Positions 18,575-27,189 of a DNA stretch of 64,000 nt are shown here, piece by piece (the stretch's first letter is position 1; each line of letters opens with the position of its first letter). This DNA is from Fusobacterium naviforme. GTDB taxonomy: Bacteria > Bacillota > Clostridia > Lachnospirales > Lachnospiraceae. Location of the stretch: assembly GCA_003014445.1 (NCBI GenBank), contig PYGH01000008.1, positions 24,062-88,061 on the forward strand, given 5' to 3'. Below the pieces are notes generated by a model, which worked only from the letters and a program-made list of their open reading frames with translations, was not told the DNA's origin and ran no database searches. The translations under genes and the position numbers were made by a program.

Positions 18575-19929
18575 CTTGCTTTTTGAAATACAGAAAAGAA
18601 AAAGCCGTCACAGGGTAATGCTCCCGGCAGCAGCTGCATCCAGCCCTCCGCGAGAGTATCAGCCCCCGGAATGCCCTTGAGAGCAGCCAGTCTGTCCCGC
18701 AGATCAACGGAGCCAAGCTCCGGATACTCCGCCAGCAGCCAGCGTCTGTTCTCCTGATTTTCCTCCTCCGTAATGGTACAGGTGGAAAAGAGCAGACGCC
18801 CGCCCGGCTTTACATAGGCCACAGCATTCTTAAGAAAGCGTCTCTGAAGCGCTGCCAGCTCTGCGATGCTCTCTTCCTTCAGCCGCAGCTTGATATCCGG
18901 CTTGCCGCCGAGCACACCGAGCCCCGAGCAGGGAAGATCCGCGATCACGAGATCTGCCTCTCCGACAAGCTCAGGCTTAAGCGCTTCCGCATCCCATAGC
19001 TCCGGGTGTATGATCCCCGCAAAGCCGCAGCGCGCCGCATTCTCCCGCACGAGGGCAAGCTTCCGCTCCGAGATATCAAAGCTGCGTATCTCCCCTGCGC
19101 CTCGCATGAAATCCGCAGCTGCAAGGGACTTTCCTCCCGGTGCGGCGCAGAGATCTATCACACGCTCTCCCGCTGCGGGGGCTGCGGCCATCACGGCGAG
19201 CGCCGAGCTCAGATCCTGCACAAAGACGACCCCGCTTTCGATATAAGAGAGCGCTGCCGCACCCTCTGCTGCCTCCGTACTGTAGATATCCGGGCAGCAG
19301 GCCGAGCGCTTCCAGAGCTTCTCCCGTCCTTTCTCCGGAAACTGCACACCGTCCTTTTCGAGTGCCGTGCGGTTCACATGGACAGAAAGCCCGCGGGGCG
19401 CAAGAAAAGCCGTCAGGATCTGCTCCGCGAGAGCGCTTCCGTACTGCCCCTCAAGCCGTGCGGCAATCCAGGCCGGACAGGCCCGGCGAAGCCCCAGCTC
19501 CGCATGCCCTGAAAGCGCCGCGAGAAGGCTCTCCCGCTCCTGCGCAATGCGGCGCAGCACGGCGTTCACAAAGCCCTTCAGACCGCGCAGACCGCGCTTC
19601 TCCGTGAGTCGCACAGCCTCGTTGGTCACGGCATGTGCCGGAACCCGATCGAGAAAGAGAAGCTGATAGACGGAGAGCCGCAGGATGTTTCGTATCACCG
19701 GCTTCATCTTTTTTGTCTTCACGCTGGAACAATGATCCAGAGCCCAGTCAAGCTGTATGAGACGCTCCAGACTTCCATGCACCAGTCGTCCAAAAAAAGC
19801 ACGGTCCTCCGGCGCCATCCAGGCATACTTCTCCCGGGCGCCGTTTAAGACCGTGTGAGAAAACTGACCTTCCTCCGTGACTGCCATGAGACAGTCCAGA
19901 GCAACGGAACGGGCACTTACTTCAGTCAC
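18571..19929 (-). CDS. rsmB: 16S rRNA m5C967 methyltransferase
   Basis: RsmB methylates C5 of C967 in 16S rRNA. The N-terminal NusB-like domain (about 1-140) contains RSVALDCLMAV and NAVLRRI. The Rossmann methyltransferase part shows the SAM motif DLCAAPGGKS, the catalytic PCSGLGVL and the second catalytic cysteine in STCTITEEEN. At 452 residues the length is normal. It overlaps the zinc peptidase gene upstream by eight bases and rlmN downstream by four. Confidence 0.95.
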   Translation of the reverse strand: MTEVSARSVALDCLMAVTEEGQFSHTVLNGAREKYAWMAPEDRAFFGRLVHGSLERLIQLDWALDHCSSVKTKKMKPVIRNILRLSVYQLLFLDRVPAHAVTNEAVRLTEKRGLRGLKGFVNAVLRRIAQERESLLAALSGHAELGLRRACPAWIAARLEGQYGSALAEQILTAFLAPRGLSVHVNRTALEKDGVQFPEKGREKLWKRSACCPDIYSTEAAEGAAALSYIESGVVFVQDLSSALAVMAAAPAAGERVIDLCAAPGGKSLAAADFMRGAGEIRSFDISERKLALVRENAARCGFAGIIHPELWDAEALKPELVGEADLVIADLPCSGLGVLGGKPDIKLRLKEESIAELAALQRRFLKNAVAYVKPGGRLLFSTCTITEEENQENRRWLLAEYPELGSVDLRDRLAALKGIPGADTLAEGWMQLLPGALPCDGFFFSVFQKAR

Positions 19930-20644
19930 GGCGTCTTCTTCCTCCGAACAGAATCAAAAGTCTCATGAGCTGCAGAAGCGACGCCGCGGCAGCAGCCACA
20001 TAGGTCAGCGCAGCCGCAGTCAGAACCTCACGCGCCTGCCGCTTCTCCCCTGCCGGGAGTATGCCCGTCTCACTGAGCTGTATCAGCGCGCGGCGGCTCG
20101 CATCAAATTCCACAGGCAGCGTGATCAGCTGAAAGATCACAGCCAGACTGAAGAGGAGTATCCCCCAGGACATCAGATTGTAACCCAGATAAGCCCCGCT
20201 CTGTGCGAGCAGCAGACCGATCAGGATCATGGGCCAGCTTAAGCGGGAACCGAGATTCGCCAGCGGCACAAAGGCGGAGCGAAAGCGCAGCGGAAAGTAG
20301 CTCCGGTTGTCCTGAATCGCATGGCCGCACTCATGAGCCGCGACACCGATCGCCGCAACACTGGTTGAGCTGTAGATGGACTCCGAGAGCCTCACAATCT
20401 TCTTCGACGGATCATAGTGATCCGTGAGCTGTCCGGGAACTGGCTGCACGGCGACATCATAGATGCCGTTGGCGGCCAGGATGCGCTCTGCGACCTCTCT
20501 TCCCGTGAGGCCGGAGCTGCTGCGTATTTGCGCGTACTTCGTAAAGCTGCTGTTCATCCTCGCGGATGCGAGCATGGTGATTCCGATGCCGATCAACACC
20601 AGAATATAAGTCCAGTCAAGTCCGTAGTAACCATAGCCATACAT
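19922..20644 (-). CDS. zinc metallopeptidase, YugP/PF04298 family
   Basis: This 240-residue membrane protein has the zinc motif HECGH (in AAHECGHAIQD, about residue 103-107), flanked by an N-terminal anchor helix (FWDWT-type, residues 8-25) and three further hydrophobic segments. The family is common in Firmicutes near fmt and rsmB, but its substrates are not established. SVYSSTSVAAIGVAAHE and PLRFRSAFVPLANLGSRL match family features. It probably cleaves membrane proteins or peptides from the cytoplasmic side. Confidence 0.88.
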   Translation of the reverse strand: MYGYGYYGLDWTYILVLIGIGITMLASARMNSSFTKYAQIRSSSGLTGREVAERILAANGIYDVAVQPVPGQLTDHYDPSKKIVRLSESIYSSTSVAAIGVAAHECGHAIQDNRSYFPLRFRSAFVPLANLGSRLSWPMILIGLLLAQSGAYLGYNLMSWGILLFSLAVIFQLITLPVEFDASRRALIQLSETGILPAGEKRQAREVLTAAALTYVAAAAASLLQLMRLLILFGGRRRRD

Positions 20645-20714
20645 AGGGCAGACACCTCCTTCTTTAAGCGACCGCCGTCGTAAGGACGATCCCGCCGCCT
20701 CTTTCTCTGCTCAA

Positions 20715-21662
20715 TCAGCTGCGACTGCTCCGAAAATACATTCCTTCCCTGAGCTTCGCACCTCTTAAATATGCGCTGCTCTCCATGCGTTTCTTCCCCT
20801 CCGGCTGAAGTTCATCAATGATCAGGCACCCCTCTCCGGTCTGCACAATGAGCCCCCCATCATCCGCAGCGCACACCGTTCCCGGCTCTGCACTCTCCCG
20901 CCCGTCGGACGGCATGACCCGCGTCTTCCAGAGCTTGATCATCCTGCCGTTTAAGAAGCTGTAACAGCCGGGCCACGGGCTCAGCCCCCGCACGCGGCGC
21001 TCAAGCTCCGCGGCCGGACGGCTCCAGTCTATATTTCCCATCTCCTTTGTGAGCATGGCGGCATAGGCTGTCCCGGGCTCTCCCTGCGGGCGCGGGATGA
21101 TGCTCCCCTCCTCAAGACCGCGCACGGTGTCCAGTATCGCCTCCGCACCGAGTGCAGTCAGGCGATCAAAGAGCGAGCCCCCGGTCTCATCCTCCGCGAG
21201 GGTAAGGCGGTACTGCCGGAGTATATCCCCTGTATCGAGTCCCTCATTCATCTGCATCGTGGTAATGCCGCTCTCTTTTCTGCCGTCAATCACCGCCCAC
21301 TGGATCGGAGCGGCGCCGCGGTAATCCGGAAGAAGCGAGGCGTGAATATTCACACAGCCGTAGCGCGGCAGCGTGAGCAACTCCTTTGGAAGCATGCGCC
21401 CGAAGGCCGCGACAACAAAGAGCTCTGCGCCGTAGCCCCGGAGTGTCTCAAGGAGCGCCGGATCACGCATATTTTCCGGCTGCAGCACCGGAATGCCTGC
21501 TTCCAGCGCAGCCTCCTTCACCGGCGGCATATGGAGCGCCTGCCCCCGGCCGCGCGGCTTATCTCCCTGCGTCAATACACAGAGCAGCTCATGCCCTGCG
21601 CCGATCAGCGCACGCAGCGGTGCGACCGCAAAATCCGGAGTTCCCATATAAATAATCTTCAT
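20715..21662 (-). CDS. fmt: methionyl-tRNA formyltransferase
   Basis: Fmt formylates initiator Met-tRNA with 10-formyl-THF. The 315-residue protein begins with KIIYMGTPDFAVAPLRAL and contains NIHASLLPDYRGAAPIQWA with the catalytic Asn/His, and the EGLDTGDIL motif. The OB-type C-terminal domain follows from about 205. The ATG at 21662 is fixed by the conserved N-terminus; the frame extends upstream into def without meaning. It starts 10 bases after the def stop, pairing formylation with deformylation. A 70-base gap separates it from the zinc peptidase. Confidence 0.96.
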   Translation of the reverse strand: MKIIYMGTPDFAVAPLRALIGAGHELLCVLTQGDKPRGRGQALHMPPVKEAALEAGIPVLQPENMRDPALLETLRGYGAELFVVAAFGRMLPKELLTLPRYGCVNIHASLLPDYRGAAPIQWAVIDGRKESGITTMQMNEGLDTGDILRQYRLTLAEDETGGSLFDRLTALGAEAILDTVRGLEEGSIIPRPQGEPGTAYAAMLTKEMGNIDWSRPAAELERRVRGLSPWPGCYSFLNGRMIKLWKTRVMPSDGRESAEPGTVCAADDGGLIVQTGEGCLIIDELQPEGKKRMESSAYLRGAKLREGMYFRSSRS

Positions 21663-21672
21663 TGCCGCCCAC

Positions 21673-22170
21673 TCAGCCTTCCTCAGCGGCGAGACGCTCA
21701 CGCTCCTCGAGCTCTTCATTGCTCATCATCTCGGATGCAAGCTCCGGATAGAGATGTCCGTCCAGATGATCCAGCTCATGACAGATGCAGCGCGCGAGCA
21801 GCTCCTCCGCCTCGATCTCAACAGGCTCCATCTTTTCATTCAGCGCCCTGCAGATCACGTGGTTTGGTCTCGTCACGATCCCGGTCTTACCCGGCACACT
21901 GAGACAGCCCTCATAACCGGTCTGCTCCCCGTCGCTCTCGATGATCTCCGGATTGATGAGCGTATAGGGCTGACCCTCCTCCACCTCAATCACCACAATG
22001 CGCTTCAGAATGCCGATCTGCGGCGCCGCGAGTCCCACGCCATTTGCATTCCGCATGGTATCGTACATATCTCCGATCAGCGCCCTTGTGCGGTCTGTGA
22101 TCTCCCGCACCTCCTTCGCCCTTTTATTTAGGATCGGATCTCCGATTTCCCTTATCGTTCTGAGTGCCAT
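21673..22170 (-). CDS. def: peptide deformylase
   Basis: Def removes the formyl group from nascent peptides using Fe2+ or Zn2+. All three family motifs are present: GVGLAAPQIG, EGCLSVPG with the metal cysteine, and HELDHLDG with the two metal histidines and catalytic Glu. The residue before the last motif is Cys (ICHELDHLDG) where Gln is usual. At 165 residues it is a type 1-like short enzyme. It lies between priA and fmt, as is common in bacteria. Confidence 0.95.
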   Translation of the reverse strand: MALRTIREIGDPILNKRAKEVREITDRTRALIGDMYDTMRNANGVGLAAPQIGILKRIVVIEVEEGQPYTLINPEIIESDGEQTGYEGCLSVPGKTGIVTRPNHVICRALNEKMEPVEIEAEELLARCICHELDHLDGHLYPELASEMMSNEELEERERLAAEEG

Positions 22171-22221
22171 TTTCTCCCCTTCTTCCCAAATCCGCGGCCT
22201 GAGGCTGTACTCCTGACGCGT

Positions 22222-24231
22222 TCAGGAGAAGTCGTAGAGAAGCGAGATTCCACCCGGGAAAGCCGCGCGGAATGCGGGCTCCGCCGCATTTTTAATGTCT
22301 AACAGTATATCATAGGAGCTGTGTTTCATATAGATTAATTTTCTGAAGTAATCGTGAACTTTATATACGGAGGCGTTGACCGGACCTATGAATACCGCCC
22401 GCCGCTCCGCCGCCTCCCGGCGGCAGATGGCTGTAAAGAGCTCCGCCGCGCGCCGCAGAAGAAGCTCATCCTTTGACGCAAGCTGCACCGTGAGGATCGA
22501 GCACAGCGGAGGATACCCCCCCGCCTCCCGGTAGGCAAGCTCCTCCTGGACAAAGCTCTCGTAGTCCTGTGCCGCGGCTGTCCGCACTGCGTAGTGATCC
22601 GGGCGATAGGTCTGTATCACCACGGCTCCCGGCCGCGCGCCTCTTCCCGCTCTGCCAGCCGCCTGCACCAGGAGCTGAAAGCTTCGCTCCGCGCTGTCAT
22701 AGCTGCTGAGATAGAGCTCCGTATCTGCCGCCATGATGCCGACCAGCGTCACATTCGGAAAATCGTGCCCCTTCACCACCATCTGCGTTCCGATGAGAAT
22801 ATCGGCCTCTCCCGCCGCAAAAGCTGAGAGTATATCTCTTCCTGCGTGCTTTCCGGAGGCCGCATCGGCATCCATGCGGAGCACACGCGCCGCCGGAAAG
22901 AGCTTCTTCGTAATTCCCTCCAGCTTCTGTGTCCCCGTTCCGAAGCCTGCCAGATAGGGCGATCCGCAGTCCGGGCAGCGTCCGGGCAGCGCGATTGTAT
23001 AACCGCAGTAGTGACACACCAGACGCTCCCCCTCGTGCAGGGTCAGCGTGACGTCACAGTGCGGGCAGCGTATGGCATTTCCGCAGGAACGGCAGGACAC
23101 AAAGTTTGAGTAGCCGCGCCGGTTCATAAAGAGTATGGTCTGCTCCCTGCGCGAGAGTCTGTCCCGGATGAGCTCCTGTAGACAGAGACTGAATACAGAG
23201 CGATTGCCCTCTCTCAGCTCCTGCCGGAGGTCCACCACGCGAACTGCAGCAGGCTGTGCCCCCGGAACTGCCCGCCGGCTTAGCCGGAGCAGGGTGTAGC
23301 GCCCGCTCTGCGCCTTTGCCCATGACTGCACAGAGGGCGTCGCGCTTCCCAGCACCAGCGGACAGTCCGCGAGCTCCGCCCGCTTCTCCGCAACGTCCCG
23401 CGTCTCATAGCGCGGCACCGTATCGTTCTTGTAAGCGCTGTCGTGCTCCTCATCCATGATAATGAGTCCCAGACGCCTAAGCGGCGCAAAGACTGCAGAG
23501 CGCGGGCCCACCATGATATCGGCCTCTCCCTCTGCGGCTCTGCGGAACTGCTCGTAGCGCTCCCCCGCAGAGAGCCGGGAATGAAGAATCGCGACGCGAT
23601 CCCCGAAGACAGCCCGGAGGCGCCGCACAATCTGAAAGCTGAGCGCAATCTCAGGGAGCAGAAGGATTCCCTGACGCCCCTCCGAAAGCACCTCTCTGAG
23701 CATGGCGATATAGAGCTCTGTCTTTCCGCTTCCGGTGATGCCAAAGAGCAGGTAACGCCCGCTTCGTCCAGCGGCCCTGTCCTCCGAGAAGCGGTGAAGC
23801 GCTGCACTCTGCTCTTCCGTGAGTGTATAGGGCTTTCCCGTCCCTGCCTGCCCCGGAAAAAGCTCCTTCCCTGACCTTGCCTTCACCTTCCGCTTCACCG
23901 GAAGCACCGTCTTCAGCGCCTGATTCAGCATGCAGCCGTAGTGTCTGTGCATCCAGAGCGCCAGCTCCACAAGATCCTGCTCTGCGCTCACAGTCCGCTC
24001 CGCCGCTGCCGCGATCTCCCGTATTCGGCTTATCCCCTCCGGCGGGCTCTCCCGAAGCGCGAGCACATAGCCTGTCCTCAGCTCCTTTCCTCTTCCGAAG
24101 GGAACTCTCACCGGCATTCCGGGTACAAGAACAGCGCGGAGCGCCTCCGGCACCGCGTAGGTGAAGGGACGATCCACGCTCTCATGCGTGATTCCAATCA
24201 TTACATCTGCATAGGCATATACTCTGTTCAA
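22222..24231 (-). CDS. priA: primosomal protein N' (replication restart helicase)
   Basis: PriA recognises stalled forks and reloads the replicative helicase. The order is a DNA-binding N-terminal domain (DRPFTYAVPE), the helicase core with Walker A GITGSGKTELY and IIMDEEHDSAYK, then the zinc-binding Cys clusters (CRSCGNAIRCPHC and CHYC...CPDC), and the C-terminal helicase motifs including QAAGRAGRG. A TTG start at 24231 is preferred: it follows the murF stop by seven bases, has a GAGG ribosome site, and restores the family N-terminus. An ATG at 24201 is the alternative. At 669 residues it is slightly shorter than the E. coli protein. Confidence 0.93.
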   Translation of the reverse strand: MNRVYAYADVMIGITHESVDRPFTYAVPEALRAVLVPGMPVRVPFGRGKELRTGYVLALRESPPEGISRIREIAAAAERTVSAEQDLVELALWMHRHYGCMLNQALKTVLPVKRKVKARSGKELFPGQAGTGKPYTLTEEQSAALHRFSEDRAAGRSGRYLLFGITGSGKTELYIAMLREVLSEGRQGILLLPEIALSFQIVRRLRAVFGDRVAILHSRLSAGERYEQFRRAAEGEADIMVGPRSAVFAPLRRLGLIIMDEEHDSAYKNDTVPRYETRDVAEKRAELADCPLVLGSATPSVQSWAKAQSGRYTLLRLSRRAVPGAQPAAVRVVDLRQELREGNRSVFSLCLQELIRDRLSRREQTILFMNRRGYSNFVSCRSCGNAIRCPHCDVTLTLHEGERLVCHYCGYTIALPGRCPDCGSPYLAGFGTGTQKLEGITKKLFPAARVLRMDADAASGKHAGRDILSAFAAGEADILIGTQMVVKGHDFPNVTLVGIMAADTELYLSSYDSAERSFQLLVQAAGRAGRGARPGAVVIQTYRPDHYAVRTAAAQDYESFVQEELAYREAGGYPPLCSILTVQLASKDELLLRRAAELFTAICRREAAERRAVFIGPVNASVYKVHDYFRKLIYMKHSSYDILLDIKNAAEPAFRAAFPGGISLLYDFS

Positions 24232-24238
24232 GCTGTCC

Positions 24239-25627
24239 TCACCGGTCTGCGTTCCCGCTGAAGCTGTCTGCGAGCGCAGAGAGTCCCATACTGTTTGAGC
24301 CCTTGAAGAGCAGCGCGTCACCCGGACGGAGGAGGGAATGAAGCGCTGTCTCGAGTGCTGACCTGTCCTGATAGCACTGCACCTCCACCCCGTCCCGCTC
24401 TGCCACCTCTGCGATCTGTTCCGCGAGCGGCCCCAGCGTGAGGAGCAGATCCGCCTTCTTTCCCAAAGAGAGGTATCGCCCCAGCTCCCTGTGCAGCGCT
24501 GCCTCCCGCTCTCCGAGCTCCTTCATATCCGCCAGCACTGCGATCCTTCTGCCGCTCACCGAAAGCCCCCCCAGGATATCCAGCGCCGCCCGCATGGAGT
24601 CAGGGCTCGCATTGTAGCTGTCGTCCACCACCGTCACGCCCCCGTGAACAAAGATCTGCTGTCTGTGCCGGTAGCCTGTAAACTCCCCGAGCTTCTTAGC
24701 CGCGGCGTCAAGAGACACGCCAAAGCGATCCGCGACGGCAAGTGCAGCCAGTGCATTCAGCAGCTGATGCCTGCCGTACAGCTTAAGCTGCACTGGGACG
24801 CGCTTTCCGTCAATCACCGCCGTGAAGGAGGCGCAGCCGTTTTGCAGCGTCACATCCTCCGCCCGGTACCTTAAGTCCGCTCCTGTCCCGTAGAGCTCCT
24901 TCCGAAAGCCCGGCCTGAGCTCAGCTGTCCGGAGCAGCGCATCGTCCCCGTTCAGGAGCAGGCTCGCGCCCTCCGGCATCCCGTCCTGTATGTGCAGCTT
25001 CTCCGCGCGTATATTTTCCTGCGTCTTCAGCTGCTCAATATGCGCGAGGCCGATGTTGGTAAATACAGCCATGGAAGGCCGCGCAAGACGGCTGATCACC
25101 GCCATCTCCCCCGGAATGCTCATTCCCATCTCGATCACAGCAAGCTCACAGCGCTCGTCTATCTCCAGCAGCGTCAGAGGCACACCGATCTGTCCGTTGT
25201 GATTCGCCGCTGTCCTGAAAACCCGACGCTCCGCGGAGAGCGCCGCCGCTATCATCTCCCGCGTCGTGGTCTTTCCGACACTCCCGGTAACCGCAATGAT
25301 GGGGATAGACAGCCGGTCTCTCGCCGCAGCGCCGAGCGCCTGCAGAGCCCTCAGGGTATCCTCCACCTCAATCAGAGCAAAATCTTCCGGCAGTCCCTCC
25401 GGAATTGCCCGTCCCGCTGCGGTAAATGCCGCCCGCGCGCCCGCCTTCGCAACCGCAGCGATAAAGCGGTGCGCGTCTGTCCGCTCACCGACAAACGGCA
25501 CAAAGAGCGTCCCCTCGCAGACATCGCGCGAATCGATACTGAGATGAGATATCTCCCCCTCCGCACTGCCACAGAGGAGACGGCCGTCACAGACCTCTAT
25601 CACCTCACTGAGCTTCCAGCTTCTCAT
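24239..25627 (-). CDS. murF: UDP-MurNAc-tripeptide-D-Ala-D-Ala ligase
   Basis: MurF adds D-Ala-D-Ala to the UDP-MurNAc tripeptide, finishing the cytoplasmic peptidoglycan precursor. The 462-residue Mur ligase has ATP loop AVTGSVGKTTTREM, NHNGQIGVP, the EMGMSIPGEM motif and the late DDSYNASPDSM segment specific to MurF. Its ATG overlaps the murE stop by four bases. Together with murE and ftsK it links wall synthesis with chromosome segregation in one transcript. Confidence 0.96.
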   Translation of the reverse strand: MRSWKLSEVIEVCDGRLLCGSAEGEISHLSIDSRDVCEGTLFVPFVGERTDAHRFIAAVAKAGARAAFTAAGRAIPEGLPEDFALIEVEDTLRALQALGAAARDRLSIPIIAVTGSVGKTTTREMIAAALSAERRVFRTAANHNGQIGVPLTLLEIDERCELAVIEMGMSIPGEMAVISRLARPSMAVFTNIGLAHIEQLKTQENIRAEKLHIQDGMPEGASLLLNGDDALLRTAELRPGFRKELYGTGADLRYRAEDVTLQNGCASFTAVIDGKRVPVQLKLYGRHQLLNALAALAVADRFGVSLDAAAKKLGEFTGYRHRQQIFVHGGVTVVDDSYNASPDSMRAALDILGGLSVSGRRIAVLADMKELGEREAALHRELGRYLSLGKKADLLLTLGPLAEQIAEVAERDGVEVQCYQDRSALETALHSLLRPGDALLFKGSNSMGLSALADSFSGNADR

Positions 25628-27114
25628 GACTTTTTCTCCCCGAAGCGCCGCTTCAGCGCCTCATCCACGACCTCGCGGTCCACAAAGTGATGGCGGACGC
25701 CCTCGATCTCCTGATAGTCCTCGTGCCCCTTGCCGATCACCGCGATCATGTCGCCCGGCTCTGCATGCTCCACTGCATAGAAAATCGCCTCTCTCCGATC
25801 CGGAATCTCGAGATAGGCTCCGCCGGTTTTCTCAATGCTTCCGCGTATGTCCGCGATGATATCCTCCACCCGCTCAAAGCGGGAGTTGTCCGCCGTAATA
25901 ATGGAGAGATCCGCCTTTCTTCCACCGATCTCCCCCATGGAATAGCGCCGCTCCTTCGCCCGGTTGCCTCCGCAGCCGAACACCACGACAAGGCGCCGGG
26001 GGCCGTACTCCCGCAGCGTGTCAAGCAGCGCCTCCATGCTGACTGCGTTGTGCGCATAGTCCACGATCACAGTAAAGGGAGCCGCATTTGCGATCTCCAT
26101 GCGCCCGTTGATACGTACGCTCTGAAGCCCTGTGGAAAGCGCCTCCCGCCCCGCGCCGATCAGGGAGCACACAGCAAGCGCGGCGAGTGCATTGTCCGCA
26201 TTAAAGCGCCCTGGAATGCCGACGCGCACCGGGAGTGCCTCGCGCTCCGGCGAGAGGAAATCAAAGCAGAGCCCCACAAAGCCTTCCTCTGCGGCGTAGC
26301 GCAGCCCCGCAACAGAAAAGTCCGCCGGGCGGTGTTCTGTGCTGAAGCGCCATATTTTTTCACAGGAGGCATTTCCTATGATCTCCTCCGTGTGTGCGTC
26401 ATCCGCGTTCAGCAGCCCCACACGGCACTGACGGAACAGCGCGGCTTTCCAATGCAGATACTCCTCAAAGCTCGCGTGCTCATTCGGCCCGATGTGGTCG
26501 GGACTGATATTCATAAAAATGCCGTAGTCAAAGCATATGCCACCGGTGCGGTGCAGCATGAGCCCCTGACTGGACACCTCCATCACAGCGCAGCTGCAGC
26601 CCGCCTCAACCATTTCCGCAAAGGCCTCATGCAGATGGTAGCTCTCCGGCGTCGTGTTCTTTGTCTCCCGGTGGCAGTCGCCGATCGTGATGCCGTTCGT
26701 CCCGATCAGTCCAGTTTTCCTCCCTGCGCGCTCCAGTATCTCCCGTATCATATGGGTGGTGCTCGTCTTTCCCTTGGTTCCGGTCACGGCGATCGTCGTG
26801 AGCTTCTCCGCCGGAAAGTCAAACCACGCGGCGGAAAGCTGCGAGAGCGCCTCCCTCGAATCTTCGACGCGAAGCACCGTGAGTCCCTCCGGCAGCGCAC
26901 AGTCATGATCGGTCACGGCGATCTGCACTCCCGCCGCCGCAAGAGATGGGAGGAGACTGTGGGAATCAAAATTCGCCCCTCTCATACACACAAAGAGGCA
27001 CCCCTCCCGCAGCTCTCTCGAGTCATAGCACAGCGCTGTGACCTCTCTGTCCGCACTTCCCTGTATCAGTTCATAGCGAAAACCCTTCGCCTCGGCCCTC
27101 TGAATGAGTTTCAT
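25624..27114 (-). CDS. murE: UDP-MurNAc-dipeptide: third-residue amino acid ligase
   Basis: MurE adds the diamino acid (meso-DAP or L-Lys) to UDP-MurNAc-L-Ala-D-Glu. The ATP loop is AVTGTKGKTSTTHM, the central segment TTPESYHLHEAF is typical, and the C-terminal IGKGHEDYQ is present. The substrate-selecting motif, DNPR in meso-DAP enzymes, reads DNSRFE here; the Arg that contacts DAP is kept, so DAP is likely but not certain. The ATG at 27114 matches the expected N-terminus; a TTG 13 codons earlier is the alternative start. It sits between ftsK and murF. Confidence 0.92.
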   Translation of the reverse strand: MKLIQRAEAKGFRYELIQGSADREVTALCYDSRELREGCLFVCMRGANFDSHSLLPSLAAAGVQIAVTDHDCALPEGLTVLRVEDSREALSQLSAAWFDFPAEKLTTIAVTGTKGKTSTTHMIREILERAGRKTGLIGTNGITIGDCHRETKNTTPESYHLHEAFAEMVEAGCSCAVMEVSSQGLMLHRTGGICFDYGIFMNISPDHIGPNEHASFEEYLHWKAALFRQCRVGLLNADDAHTEEIIGNASCEKIWRFSTEHRPADFSVAGLRYAAEEGFVGLCFDFLSPEREALPVRVGIPGRFNADNALAALAVCSLIGAGREALSTGLQSVRINGRMEIANAAPFTVIVDYAHNAVSMEALLDTLREYGPRRLVVVFGCGGNRAKERRYSMGEIGGRKADLSIITADNSRFERVEDIIADIRGSIEKTGGAYLEIPDRREAIFYAVEHAEPGDMIAVIGKGHEDYQEIEGVRHHFVDREVVDEALKRRFGEKKS

Positions 27115-27189
27115 AAGCTGTCCCGGAGCCTCTGCTCCTCTCTCCTCTTCCAAATTTTGATTACATGGCTCGGCTTTCCGCCCGCCACT

